DNA of 64,000 bases from Fasciola hepatica (taxonomy: Eukaryota; Platyhelminthes; Trematoda; Plagiorchiida; Fasciolidae), in the NCBI GenBank assembly GCA_948099385.1, contig CANUEZ040000191.1, forward strand, positions 372,001 through 436,000, given 5' to 3'. Shown one piece after another: positions 12,915 to 26,028 of this stretch. How positions within the stretch are numbered: position 1 is the first letter of the stretch; every line of letters starts with the position of its first letter. A program made the translations under genes and the position numbers. Under the pieces are notes generated by a model, which did no database searches, was not told the DNA's origin, and saw nothing but the letters and a program-made list of their open reading frames with translations.

Positions 12915-13757
12915 CTAAAAAAACCAAGGCATTCCCTTATGAACAATCCACACAGATTGCTCATACAATGCAATAGAGCAGTAGCAGAGTAGATTTGTAT
13001 AATATGATTCTCCATGCAGCTTGACCACGGAACTGACCATTGAAAATTAGGAATCACAGTACAGCGGTTTGATCCGCTTAGGGACTCGTGAGTTTGCACA
13101 TGGACAGAGCCCACACGGGGACACGAACAAGGGTTGGGGTGAACGAATGTCAGTCGAACACCCAAACCACAAGGCTATCCGATATGGGTCTCAACGCTTT
13201 GTTCAACATATACACTACATGATATAGCACAATCCCCAAATTGGCTTCGGCTTTCGCTTTCGCTTTGAACGGTAACAACCAAATTCTCGCACACCGATCC
13301 AATCCTGTGTTCCATCACTTCGCTATTTATGGGCCTATATAAAACCAAGGCATTCACTTATGAACAATCCACACAGATTGCTCATACAATGCAATAGAGC
13401 AGTAGCAGAGTAGATTTGTATAATATGATTCTCCATGCAGCTTGACCACGGAACTGACCATTGAAAATGATGGAAGCACTGTACAGCTATTTGATCCGCT
13501 AAGGGAATCATGAGCATTGCACATGGACAGAGCCCACACGGGGACACGAACAAGGTTTTGGATGAACGATTGTTAGTCGAACACCCAAACCACAAGGCTA
13601 TCCCATTTGGGTCTGAACGCTTTGTTCAACATATACAATACATGATATAGCACAATCCCCAAATTGGCTTCGGCTTTCGCTTTCGCTTTGAACGGTAACA
13701 ACCAAATTCTCGCACACCGATCCAATCCCATGTTCCATCACTTCTCTATTTATGGGC
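12915..13757 (+). repeat. six-monomer higher-order repeat, copy 4, only a and b
   Basis: Monomer a (12915) and b (13335) match earlier copies, then the series stops: the monomer at 13758 is not c. The a copy lost one base (GTGAGTTTGC for GTGAGCTTTGC, near 13090) and is 420 bases, the shortest monomer in the window. The b copy ends with CCCATTTGGG like copies 2 and 3. Confidence 0.9.
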
Positions 13758-16700
13758 CTAAGTAAAACCAAGGCATTCCCTTATGAACAATCCACACAGA
13801 TTGCTCATACAATGCAATAGAGCAGTAGCAGAGTAGATTTGTATAATATGATTCTCCATGCAGCTTGAACACGGAACTGACCATTGAAAATGATGGAAGC
13901 ACTGTACAGCTGTTTGATCCGCTAACGGAATAATGAGCATTGCACATGGACTGAGCCCACACGGGGACACGAACAAGGGTTGGGGTGAATGAATGTCAGT
14001 CGATCACCCAAACCACAAGGCTATCCGATTTGGGTCTCAACGCTCTGTTCAACATAAACACTAAATGATATAGCACAATCCCCAAATTGGCTTCGACTTT
14101 CGCTTTCGCTTTGAACGGTAACAACCAAATTCTCGCACACCGATCCAATCCCATGTTCCATCACTTCTCTATTTATGGGCTTAAGTAAAACCAAGGCATT
14201 CCCTTATGAACAATCCACACAGATTGCTCATACAATGCAATAGAGCAGTAGCAGAGTAGATTTGTATAATATGATTCTCCATGCAGCTTGAACATTGAAC
14301 TGACCATTGAGAATGATAGATGCACTGTACAGCTGTTTGATGCGCTAAGGGAATCATGAGCATTGCACATGGACAGAACCCACACGGGGACACGAACAAG
14401 GGTTGGGGTGAACGATTCTCAGTCGAACACCCAAACCACAAGGCTATCCGATATGGGTCTCAACGCTTTGTTCAACATATACAAAACATGATATTGCACA
14501 ATCCCCAAATTGGCTTCGGCTTTCGCTTTCGCTTTGAACGGTAACAACCAAATTCTCGCACACCGATCCAATCCTATGTTCCATCACTTCTCTATTTATG
14601 GGCCTAAGTAAAACCAAGGCATTCCCTTATGAACAATCCACACAGATTGCTCATACAATGCAATAGAGCAGTAGCGGAGTAGATTTGTATAATATGATTC
14701 TCCATGCAGCTTGAACACTGAACTGACCATTGAGAATGATGGAAGCACTGTACAGCTGTTTGATCCGCTAAGGGAATCATGAGCATTGCACATGGACAGA
14801 GCCCACACGGGGACACGAACAAGGGTTGGGGTGCACGAATGTCAGTCGAACACCCAAACCACAAGGCTATCCGATATGGGTCTCAACGCTTTGTTCAACA
14901 TATACAATACATGATAAAGCACAATCCCCAAATTGGCTTCGGCTTTCGCTTTCGCTTTGAACGGTAACAACCAAATTCTCGCACACCGATCCAATCCCAT
15001 GTTTCATCACTTCTCTATTTATGGGCCTACGTAAAACCAAGGCATTTCCTTATGAACAATGCACACAGATTGCTCATACAATGCAATAGAGCAGTAGCAG
15101 AGTAGATTTGTATAATATGATTCTCCATGCAGCTTGACCACGGAACTGACCATTGAAAATGATGGAAGCACTGTACAGCTGTTTGATCCGCTAAGGGAAT
15201 CATGAGCATTGCACATGGACAGAGCCCACACGGGGACACGAACAAGGGTTGGGGTGCACGAATGTCAGTCGAACACCCAAACCACAAGGCTATCCCATAT
15301 GGGTCTCAACGCTTTGTTCAACATATACACTACATGATATAGCACAATCCCCAAATTGGCTTCGGCTTTCGCTTTCGCTTTGAACGGTAACAACCATATT
15401 CTCGCACACCGATCCAATCCTATGTTCCATCACTTCTCTATTTATGGGCCTAAGTAAAACCAAGGCATTCCCTTATGAACAATCCACACAGATTGCTCAT
15501 ACAATGCAATAGAGCAGTAGCAGTGTAGATTTGTATAATATGATTCTCAATGCAGCTTGACCACGGAACTGACCATTGAAAATGATGGAAGCACTGTACA
15601 GCTGTTTGATCCGCTAAGGGAATCATGAGCATTGCACATGGACAGAGCCCACACAGGGACACGAACAAGGGTTGGGGTGCACGAATGTCAGTCGAACACC
15701 CAAACCAAAAGGCTATCCCATATGGGTCTCAACGCTTTGTTCAACATATACAATACATGATATAGCAAAATCCCCAAATTGGCTTCGGCTTTCGCTTTCG
15801 CTTTGAACGGTAACAACCAAATTCTCGCACACCGATCCAATCCCATGTTTCATCACTTCTCTATTTATGGGCCTAAGTAAAACCAAGGCATTTCCTTATG
15901 AACTATCCACACAGATTGCTCATACAATGCAATAGAGCAGTAGCAGAGTAGATTTGTATAATATGATTCTCCATGCAGCTTGACCACGGAACTGACCATT
16001 GAAAATGATGGAAGCACTGTACACCTGTTTGATCCGCTAAGGGAATCATGAGCATTGCACATGGACAGAGCCCACACGGGGACACGAACAAGGGTTGGGG
16101 TGAACTATAGTCAGTCGAACACCCAAACCACAAGGCTATCCCATATGGGTCTCAACGCTTTGTTCAATATATACACTACATGATATAGCACAATCCCCAA
16201 ATTGGCTTCGGCTTTCGCTTTCGCTTTGAACGGTAACAACCATATTCTCGCACACCGATCCAATCCTATGTTCCATCACTTCTCTATTTATGGGCCTAAG
16301 TAAATCCAAGGCATTCCCTTATGAACAATCCACACAGATTGCTCATACAATGCAATAGAGCAGTAGCAGAGTAGATTTGTATAATATGATTCTCCATGCA
16401 GCTTGACCACGGAACTGACCATTGAAAATGATGGAAGCACTGTACAGCTGTTTGATCCGCTAAGGGAATCATGAGCATTGCACATGGACAGAGCCCACAC
16501 GGGGACACGAACAAGGGTTGGGGTGCACGAATGTCAGTCGAACACCCAAACCACAAGGCTATCCCATATGGGTCTCAACGCTTTGTTCAACATATACACT
16601 ACATGATATAGCACAATCCCCAAATTGGCTTCGGCTTTCGCTTTCGCTTTGAACGGTAACAACCAAATTCTCGCACACCGATCCAATCCCATGTTTCATC

Positions 16701-17480
16701 ACTTCTCTATTTATGGGCCTAAGTAAAACCAAGGCATTTCCTTATGATCAATGCACACAGATTGCTCATACAATGCAATAGAGCAGTAGCAGAGTAGATT
16801 TGTATAATATGATTCTCCATGCAGCTTGACCACGGAACTGACCATTGAAAATGATGGAAGCACTGTACAGCTGTTTGATCCGCTAAGGGAATCATGAGCA
16901 TTGCACATGGACAGAGCCCACACGGGGACACGAACAAGGGTTGGGGTGCACGAATGTCAGTCGAACACCCAAACCACAAGGCTATCCGATATGGGTCTCA
17001 ACGCATTGTTCAACATATACAATACATGATATAGCAAAATCCCCAAATTGCCTTCGGCTTTCCTTTTCGCTTTGAACGGTAACAACCAAATTCTCGCACA
17101 CCGATCCAATCCCATGTTTCATCACTTCTCTATTTATGGGCCTAAGTAAAACCAAGGCATTTCCTTATGAACAATGCACACAGATTGCTCATACAATGCA
17201 ATAGAGCAGTAGCAGAGTAGATTTGTATAATATGATTCTCCATGCAGCTTGACCACGGAACTGACCATTGAAAATGATGGAAGCACTGTACAGCTGTTTG
17301 ATCCGCTAAGGGAATCATGAGCATTGCACATGGACAGAGCCCACACGGGGACACGAACAAGGGTTGGGGTGCACGAATGTCAGTCGAACACCCAAACCAC
17401 AAGGCTATCCCATATGGGTCTCAACGCTTTGTTCAACATATACAATACATGATATAGCACAATCCCCAAATTGGCTTCGG

Positions 17481-17502
17481 CTTTCGCTTTCGCTTTCGCT
17501 TT
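17481..17502 (+). repeat. CTTTCG hexamer tract with one extra unit
   Basis: The usual tract has two CTTTCG units followed by CTTTGAACGG. Here it has three, which makes the monomer from 17142 429 bases long. One-unit gain is typical of replication slippage in a short tandem tract. Confidence 0.9.
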
Positions 17503-17570
17503 GAACGGTAACAACCATATTCTCGCACACCGATCCAATCCTATGTTCCATCACTTCTCTATTTATGGGC

Positions 17571-18416
17571 CTAAGTAAAACCAAGGCATTCCCTTATGAA
17601 CAATCCACACAGATTGCTCATACAATGCAATGGAGCAGTAGCAGAGTAGATTTGTATAATATGATTCTCCATGCAGCTTGACCACGGAACTGACCATTGA
17701 AAATTATGGAAGCACTGTACAGCTGTTTGATCCGCTAAGGGAATCATGAGCATTGCACATGGACAGAGCCCACACAGGGACACGAACAAGGGTTGGGGTG
17801 AACGAATATCAGTCGAACACCCAAACCAAAAGGCTATCCGATATGGGTCTCAAGGCTTTGTTCAACATATACAATACATGATATAGCACAATCCCCAAAT
17901 TGGCTTCGGCTTTCGCTTTCGCTTTGAACGGTAACAACCAAATTCTCGCACACCGATCCAATCCCATGTTTCATCACTTCTCTATTTATGGGCCTAAGTA
18001 AAACCAAGGCATTCCCTTATGAACAATCCACACAGATTGCTCATACAATGCAATAGAGCAGTAGCAGAGTAGATTTGTATAATATGATTCTCCATGCAGC
18101 TTGACCACGGAACTGACCATTGAAAATTATGGAAGCACTGTACAGCTGTTTGATCCGCTAAGGGAATCATGAGCATTGCACATGGACAGAGCCCACACAG
18201 GGACACGAAAAAGGGTTGGGGTGAACGATTCTCAGTCGAACACCCAAACCAAAAGGCTATCCGATATGGGTCGCAAGGCTTTGTTCAACATATACAATAC
18301 ATGATATAGCACAATCCCCAAATTGGCTTCGGCTTTCGCTTTCGCTTTGAACGGTAACAACCATATTCTCGCACACCGATCCAATCCTATGTTCCATCAC
18401 TTCTCTATTTATGGGC
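17571..18416 (+). repeat. monomer pair resembling the pair four units downstream, copy 1
   Basis: Both monomers carry CACACAGGGAC and GGTCTCAAGGC or GGTCGCAAGGC, with AACCAAAAGG. The second has CGAAAAAGGG and GATTCTCAG. The same features come back in order at 19263-20108, 1692 bases later. The two monomers in between (18417, 18840) do not clearly repeat, so the four-unit repeat is partial. Confidence 0.7.
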
Positions 18417-19262
18417 CTAAGTAAATCCAAGGCATTCCCTTATGAACAATCCACACAGATTGCTCATACAATGCAATAGAGCAGTAGCAGAGTAGATTTG
18501 TATAATATGATTCTCCATGCAGCTTGACCACGGAACTGACCATTGAAAATGATGGAAGCACTGTACAGCTGTTTGATCCGCTAAGGGAATCATGAGCATT
18601 GCACATGGACAGAGCCCACACGGGGACACGAACAAGGGTTGGGGTGCACGAATGTCAGTCGAACACCCAAACCACAAGGCTATCCCATATGGGTCTCAAC
18701 GCTTTGTTCAACATATACACTACATGATATAGCACAATCCCCAAATTGGCTTCGGCTTTCGCTTTCGCTTTGAACGGTAACAACCAAATTCTCGCACACC
18801 GATCCAATCCTATGTTCCATCACTTCTCTATTTATGGGCCTAAGTAAAACCAAGGCATTCCCTTATGAACAATCCACACAGATTGCTCATACAATGCAAT
18901 GGAGCAGTAGCAGAGTAGATTTGTATAATATGATTCTCCATGCAGCTTGACCACGGAACTGACCATTGAAAATGATGGAAGCACTGTACAGCTGTTTGAT
19001 CCGCTAAGGGAATCATGAGCATTGCACATGGACAGAGCCCACACGGGGACACGAACAAGGGTTGGGGTGCACGAATGTCAGTCGAACACCCAAACCACAA
19101 GGCTATCCCATATGGGTCTCAACGCTTTGTTCAACATATACAATACATGATATAGCACAATCCCCAAATTGGCTTCGGCTTTCGCTTTCGCTTTGAACGG
19201 TAACAACCATATTCTCGCACACAGATCCAATCCTATGTTCCATCACTTCTCTATTTATGGGC

Positions 19263-20108
19263 CTAAGTAAAACCAAGGCATTCCCTTATGAACAATCCAC
19301 ACAGATTGCTCATACAATGCAATGGAGCAGTAGCAGAGTAGATTTGTATAATATGATTCTCCATGCAGCTTGACCACGGAACTGACCATTGAAAATTATG
19401 GAAGCACTGTACAGCTGTTTGATCCGCTAAGGGAATCATGAGCATTGCACATGGACAGAGCCCACACAGGGACACGAACAAGGGTTGGGGTGAACGATTC
19501 TCAGTCGAACACCCAAACCAAAAGGCTATCCGATATGGGTCTCAAGGCTTTGTTCAACATATACAATACATGATATAGCACAATCCCCAAATTGGCTTCG
19601 GCTTTCGCTTTCGCTTTGAACGGTAACAACCAAATTCTCGCACACCGATCCAATCCCATGTTTCATCACTTCTCTATTTATGGGCATAAGTAAAACCAAG
19701 GCATTCCCTTATGAACAATCCACACAGATTCCTCATACAATGCAATGGAGCAGTAGCAGAGTAGATTTGTATAATATGATTCTCCATGCAGCTTGACCAC
19801 GGAACTGACCATTGAAAATTATGGAAGCACTGTACAGCTGTTTGATCCGCTAAGGGAATCATGAGCATTGCACATGGACAGAGCCCACACAGGGACACGA
19901 AAAAGGGTTGGGGTGAACGATTCTCAGTCGAACACCCAAATCACAAGGCTATCCGATATGGGTCTCAAGGCTTTGTTCAACATATACAATACATGATATA
20001 GCACAATCCCCAAATTGGCTTCGGCTTTCGCTTTCGCTTTGAACGGTAACAACAAAATTCTCGCACACCGATCCAATCCTATGTTCCATCACTTCTCTAT
20101 TTATGGGC
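19263..20108 (+). repeat. monomer pair resembling the pair four units upstream, copy 2
   Basis: It shares CACACAGGGAC, GGTCTCAAGGC, CGAAAAAGGG (second monomer) and GATTCTCAG with 17571-18416. The anchor of its second monomer is altered to GGGCATAAG (near 19683), and a private AACAACAAAATTC occurs near 20050. Confidence 0.7.
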
Positions 20109-23100
20109 CTAAGTAAAACCAAGGCATTCCCTTATGAACAATCCACACAGATTGCTCATACAATGCAATAGAGCAGTAGCAGAGTAGATTTGTATAATAT
20201 GATTCTCCATGCAGCTTGAACACTGAACTGACCATTGAAAATGATGGAAGCACTGTACAGCTGTTTGATCCGCTAAGGGAATCATGAGCATTGCACATGG
20301 ACAGAGCCCACACGGGGACACGAACAAGGGTTGGGGTGCACGAATGTCAGTCGAACACCCAAACCACAAGGCTATCCGATATGGGTCTCAACGCTTTGTT
20401 CAACATATACAATACATGATATAGCAAAATCCCCAAATTGCCTTCGGCTTTCGCTTTCGCTTTGAACGGTAACAACCAAATTCTCGCACACCGATCCAAT
20501 CCTATGTTCCATCACTTCTCTATTTATGGGCCTAAGTAAAACCAAGGCATTTCCTTATGAACAATGCACACAGATTGCTCATACAATGCAATAGAGCAGT
20601 AGCAGAGTAGATTTGTATAATATGATTCTCCATGCAGCTTGACCACGGAACTGACCATTGAAAATTATGGAAGCACTGTACAGCTGTTTGATCCGCTAAG
20701 GGAATCATGAGCATTGCACATGGACGGAGCACACTCGGAGACACGAACAAGGGTTTGGGTGAACGAATGTCAGTCGAACACCCAAACCACAAGGCTATCC
20801 CATATGGGTCTCAACGCTTTGTTCAACATATACACTACATGATATAGCACAATCCCCAAATTGGCTTCGGCTTTCGCTTTGGCTTTGAACGGTAACAACC
20901 AAATTCTCGCACACCGATCCAATCCTATGTTCCATCACTTCTCTATTTATGGGCCTAAGTAAAACCAAGGCATTCCCTTATGAACAATCCACACAGATTG
21001 CTCATACAATGCAATAGAGCAGTAGCAGAGTAGATTTGTATAATATGATTCTCCATGCAGCTTGACCACGGAACTGACCATTGAAAATGATGGAAGCACT
21101 GTACAGCTGTTTGATCCGCTAAGGGAATCATGAGCATTGCACATGGACAGAGCCCACACGGGGACACGAACAAGGGTTGGGGTGCACGAATGTCAGTCGA
21201 TCACCCAAACCACAAGGCTATCCCATATGGGTCTCAACGCTTTGTTCAACATATACACTACATGATATAGCACAATCCCCAAATTGGCTTCGGCTTTCGC
21301 TTTCGCTTTGAACGGTAACAACCATATTCTCGCACACCGATCCAATCCTATGTTCCATCACTTCTCTATTTATGGGCCTAAGTAAAACCAAGGCATTCCC
21401 TTATGAACAATCCACACAGATTGCTCATACAATGCAATAGAGCAGTAGCAGAGTAGATTTGTATAATATGATTCTCCATGCAGCTTGACCACGGAACTGA
21501 CCATTGAAAATGATGGAAGCACTGTACAGCTGTTTGATCCGCTAAGGGAATCATGAGCATTGCACATGGACAGAGCCCACACGGGGACACGAACAAGGGT
21601 TGGGGTGAACGAATGTCAGTCGAACACCCAAACCACAAGGCTATCCCATATGGGTCTCAACGCTTTGTTCAACATATACATTACATGATATAGCAAAATC
21701 CCCAAATTGGCTTCAGCTTTCGCTTTCGCTTTTAACGGTAACAACCAAATTCTCGCACACCGATCCAATCCTATGTTCCATCACTTCTCTATTTATGGGC
21801 CTAAGTAAAACCAAGGCATTCCCTTATGAACAATCCACACAGATTGCTCATACAATGCAAAATGGCAGTAGCAGAGTAGATTTGTATAATATGATTCTCC
21901 ATGCAGCTTGAACACTGAACTGACCATTGAGAATGATGGAAGCACTGTACAGCTGTTTGATCCGCTAAGGGAATCATGAGCATTGCACATGGACAGAGCC
22001 CACACGGGGACACGAACAAGGGTTGGGGTGCACGAATGTCAGTCGAACACCCAAACCACAAGGCTATCCCATATGGGTCTCAACGCTTTGTTCAACATAT
22101 ACACTACATGATATAGCACAATCCCCAAATTGGCTTCGGCTTTCGCTTTCGCTTTGAACGGTAACAACCAAATTCTCGCACACCGATCCAATCCTATGTT
22201 CCATCACTTCTCTATTTATGGGCCTAAGTAAAACCAAGGCATTCCCTTATGAACAATGCACACAGATTGCTCATACAATGCAATGGAGCAGTAGCAGAGT
22301 AGATTTGTATAATATGATTCTTCATGAAGCGTGACCACGGAACTGACCATTGAAAATGATGGAAGCACTGTACAGCTGTTTGATCCGCTAAGGGAATCAT
22401 GAGCATTGCACATGGACAGAGCCCACACGGGGACACGAACAAGGGTTGGGGTGCACGAATGTCAGTCGAACACCCAAACCACAAGGCTATCCCATATGGG
22501 TCTCAACGCTTTGTTCAACATATACACTACATGATATAGCACAATCCCCAAATTGGCTTCGGCTTTCGCTTCCGCTTTGAACGGTATCAACCAAGTTCTC
22601 GCACACCGATCCAATCCTATGTTCCATCACTGCTCTATTTATGGGCCTAAGTAAAACCAAGGCATTCCCTTATGAACAATCCACACAGATTCCTCATACA
22701 ATGCAATAGAGCAGTAGCAGAGTAGATTTGTATAATATGATTCCCCATGCAGCTTGACCACGGAACTGACCATTGAAAATTATGGAAGCACTGTACAGCT
22801 GTTTGATCCGCTAAGGGAATCATGAGCATTGCACATGGACAGAGCCGTCTCGGGGACACGAACAAGGGTTGGGGTGCACGAATGTCAGTCGAACACCCAA
22901 ACCACAAGGCTATCCCATATGGGTCTCAACGCTTTGTTCAACATATACAATACATGATATAGCACAATCCCCAAATTGGCTTCGGCTTTCGCTTTCGCTT
23001 TGAACGGTAACAACCAAATTCTCGCACACCGATCCAATCCTATGTTCCATCACTTCTCTATGCATGGGCCTAAGTAAAACCAAGGCATTCCCTTATGAAC

Positions 23101-24315
23101 AATCCACACAGATTGCTCATACAATGCAATAGAGCAGTAGCAGTGTAGATTTGTATAATATGATTCTCCATGCAGCTTGACCACGGAACTGACCATTGAA
23201 AATGATGGAAGCACTGTACAGCTGTTTGATCCGCTAAGGGAATCATGAGCATTGCACATGGACAGGGCCCACTCGGAGACACGAACAAGGGTTGGGGTGA
23301 ACGATTGTCAGTTGAACACCCAAACCACAAGGCTATCCGATATGGGTCTGAACGCTTTGTTCAACATATACAATACATGATATAGCAAAATCCCCAAATT
23401 GGCTTCGGCTTTCGCTTTCGCTTTGAACGGTAACAACAAAATTCTCGCACACCGATCCAATCCTATGTTCCATCACTTCTCTATTCATGGGCCTAAGTAA
23501 AACCAAGGCATTCCCTTATGAACAATCCACACAGATTCCTCATACAATGCAATAGAGCAGTAGCAGAGTAGATTTGTATAATATGATTCTCCATGCAGCT
23601 TGACCACGGAACTGACCATTGAAAATGATGGAAGCACTGTACAGCTGTTTGATCCGCTAAGGGAATCATGAGCATTGCACATGGACAGAGCCCACACGGG
23701 GACACGAACAAGGGTTGGGGTGCACGAATGTCAGTCGAACACCCAAACCAAAAGGCTATCCCATACTGGTCTCAAAGCTTTGTTCAACATATACACTACA
23801 TGATATAGCACAATCCCCAAATTGGCTTCGGCTTTCGCTTTCGCTTTGAACGGTAACAACCAAATTCTCGCACACCGATCCAATCCTATGTTCCATCACT
23901 TCTCTGTTTATGGGCCTAAGTAAAACCAAGGCATTCCCTTATGAACAATCCACACAGATTCCTCATACAATGCAATGGAGCGGTAGCAGAGTAGATTTGT
24001 ATAATATGATTCTCCATGAAGCGTGACCACGGAACTGACCATTGAAAATGATGGAAGCACTGTACAGCTGTTTGATCCGCTAAGGGAATCATGAGCATTG
24101 CACATGGACAGAGCCCACACGGGGACACGAACAAGGGTTGGGGTGAACGATTGTCAGTCGAACACCCAAACCACAAGGCTATCCGATATTGGTCTCTACG
24201 CTTTGTTCAACATATACAATACATGATATAGCAAAATCCCCAAATTGCCTTCGGCTTTCGCTTTCGCTTTGAACGGTAACAACAAATTCTCGCACACCGA
24301 TACAATCCTATGTTC

Positions 24316-24523
24316 CATGATATCTCTCTTCATGGGCCTTAGTAAAACCAAGGCATTCCCTTATGAACAATCCACACAGATTGCTCATACAATGCAATGG
24401 AGCAGTAGCAGAGTAGATTTGTATAATATGATTCCCCATGCAGCTTGACCACGGAACTGACCATTGAAAATTATGAAAGCACTGTACAGCTGTTTGATCC
24501 TCTACGGGAATCATGAGCATTGC
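24316..24523 (+). repeat. local duplicated segment, copy 1
   Basis: This segment of about 208 bases carries a private chain: CATGATATCTCTCTTCATGG, GGCCTTAGTAAAACC, GATTCCCCATGC, TTATGAAAGCAC and GATCCTCTACGGG. The identical chain starts again 845 bases later, while the monomer between them (24761) is different. The flanks diverge at once (GCACATGG here, GCTCATGG in the other copy). Confidence 0.85.
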
Positions 24524-25160
24524 ACATGGACAGAGCCCACACGGGGACACGAACAAGGGTTGGGGTGAACGAATGTCAGTCGAACACCCAAACCACAAGG
24601 CTATCCGATATGGGTCTCAACGCTTTGTTCAACATATACACTACATGATATAGCACAATCCCCAAATTGGCTTCGACTTTCGCTTTCGCTTTGAACGGTA
24701 ACAACCAAATTCTCGCACACCGATCCAATCCTATGTTCCATCACTTCTCTATTTGTGGGCCTTAGTAAAACCAAGCATTCCCTTATGAACAATCCACACA
24801 GATTGCTCATACAATGCAATGGAGCAGTAGCAGAGTAAATTTGTATAATATGATTCTCCATGCAGCTTGAACACTGAACTGACCATTGAATATTATGGAA
24901 GCACTGTACAGCTGTTTGATCCGCTAAGGGAATCATGAGCATTGCACATGGACAGAGCCCACACGGGGACACGAACAAGGGTTGGGGTGAACGAATGTCA
25001 GTCGAACACCCAAACCACAAGGCTATCCGATATGGGTCTCAACGCTTTGTTCAACATATACACTACATGATATAGCACAATCCTCAAATTGGCTTCGGCT
25101 TTCGCTTTCGCTTTGAACGGTAACAACCAAATTCTCGCACACCGATCCAATCCTATGTTC

Positions 25161-25368
25161 CATGATATCTCTCTTCATGGGCCTTAGTAAAACCAAGGCA
25201 TTCCCTTATGAACAATCCACACAGATTGCTCATACAATGCAATGGAGCAGTAGCAGAGTAGATTTGTATAATATGATTCCCCATGCAGCTTGACCACGGA
25301 ACTGACCATTGAAAATTATGAAAGCACTGTACAGCTGTTTGATCCTCTACGGGAATCATGAGCATTGC
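25161..25368 (+). repeat. local duplicated segment, copy 2
   Basis: It repeats the private chain of 24316-24523, offset by 845 bases. After it the monomer continues with GGAGAGAGCCAACTCGGAG, which resembles the following 26029 type instead. A short tract moved between non-adjacent monomers in this way suggests gene conversion, or a two-monomer duplication later overwritten in part. Confidence 0.82.
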
Positions 25369-26028
25369 TCATGGAGAGAGCCAACTCGGAGACACGAACA
25401 AGGGTTGGGGTGCACGAATGTCAGTCGAACACCCAAACCACAAGGCTATCCGATATGGGTCTCAACGCTTTGTTCAACATATACAATACATGATATAGCA
25501 CAATCCCCAAATTGGCTTCGGCTTTCGCTTTCGCTTTGAACGGTAACAACCAAATTCTCGCACACCGATCCAATCCTATGTTCCATCACTTCTCTATTTA
25601 TGGGCCTAAGTAAAACCAAGGCATTCCCTTATGAAAAATCCACACAGATTGCTCATACAATGCAATAGAGCAGTAGCAGAGTAGAGTTGTATAATATGAT
25701 TCTCCATGCAGCTTGAACGCCGGAGTGATCATTGCAAATAATGGAAGCACTGTACGGCTGTTTGATCCGCTACGGGAATCATGAGCATTGCACATGGACA
25801 GAGCCCACTCGGAGACACGAACAAGGGTTGGGGTGAACGATTGTCAGTCGAACACCCAAACCACAAGGCTATCCCATATGGGTCTCAAAGCTTTGTTCAA
25901 CATATACAATACATGATATAGCACAATCCCCAAATTGGCTTCGGCTTTCGCTTTCGCTTTGAACGGTAACAACCAAATTCTCGCACACCGATCCAATCCT
26001 ATGTTTCATCACTTCTCTATTTATGGGC

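Larger units (their letters stand above)
13758..26028 (+). repeat. satellite domain marked by GTGCACG and GACCACGG variants
   Basis: Twenty-nine monomers (anchors 13758 to 25606) make up a domain with its own variants. GTGCACGAATG replaces GTGAACGAATG in about fifteen monomers between 14.83 and 25.41 kb and was not seen elsewhere. ATGTTTCATCAC, CACACAGGGAC, AATGGAGCAG and AACAATGCACAC are common here. Most monomers carry GACCACGG. Several pairs 1692 bases apart look alike (15027/16719, 17571/19263, 17994/19686, 20109/21801, 22224/23916), which hints at an eroded four-monomer period. Confidence 0.8.

Noticed and set aside
24601..25020. Minus-strand open frames of 60-139 codons in every monomer, the longest at 2620-3039 and 24601-25020
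   Set aside because: They repeat with every monomer, because 423 is 3 x 141, and usually stop at the TAG of ACTTAGGCC. The long ones arise where a one-base deletion near the anchor or in the AAGCATTCC segment changes frame. There is no conserved domain, and unrelated frames of the same monomer are equally open. They are satellite sequence, not genes.
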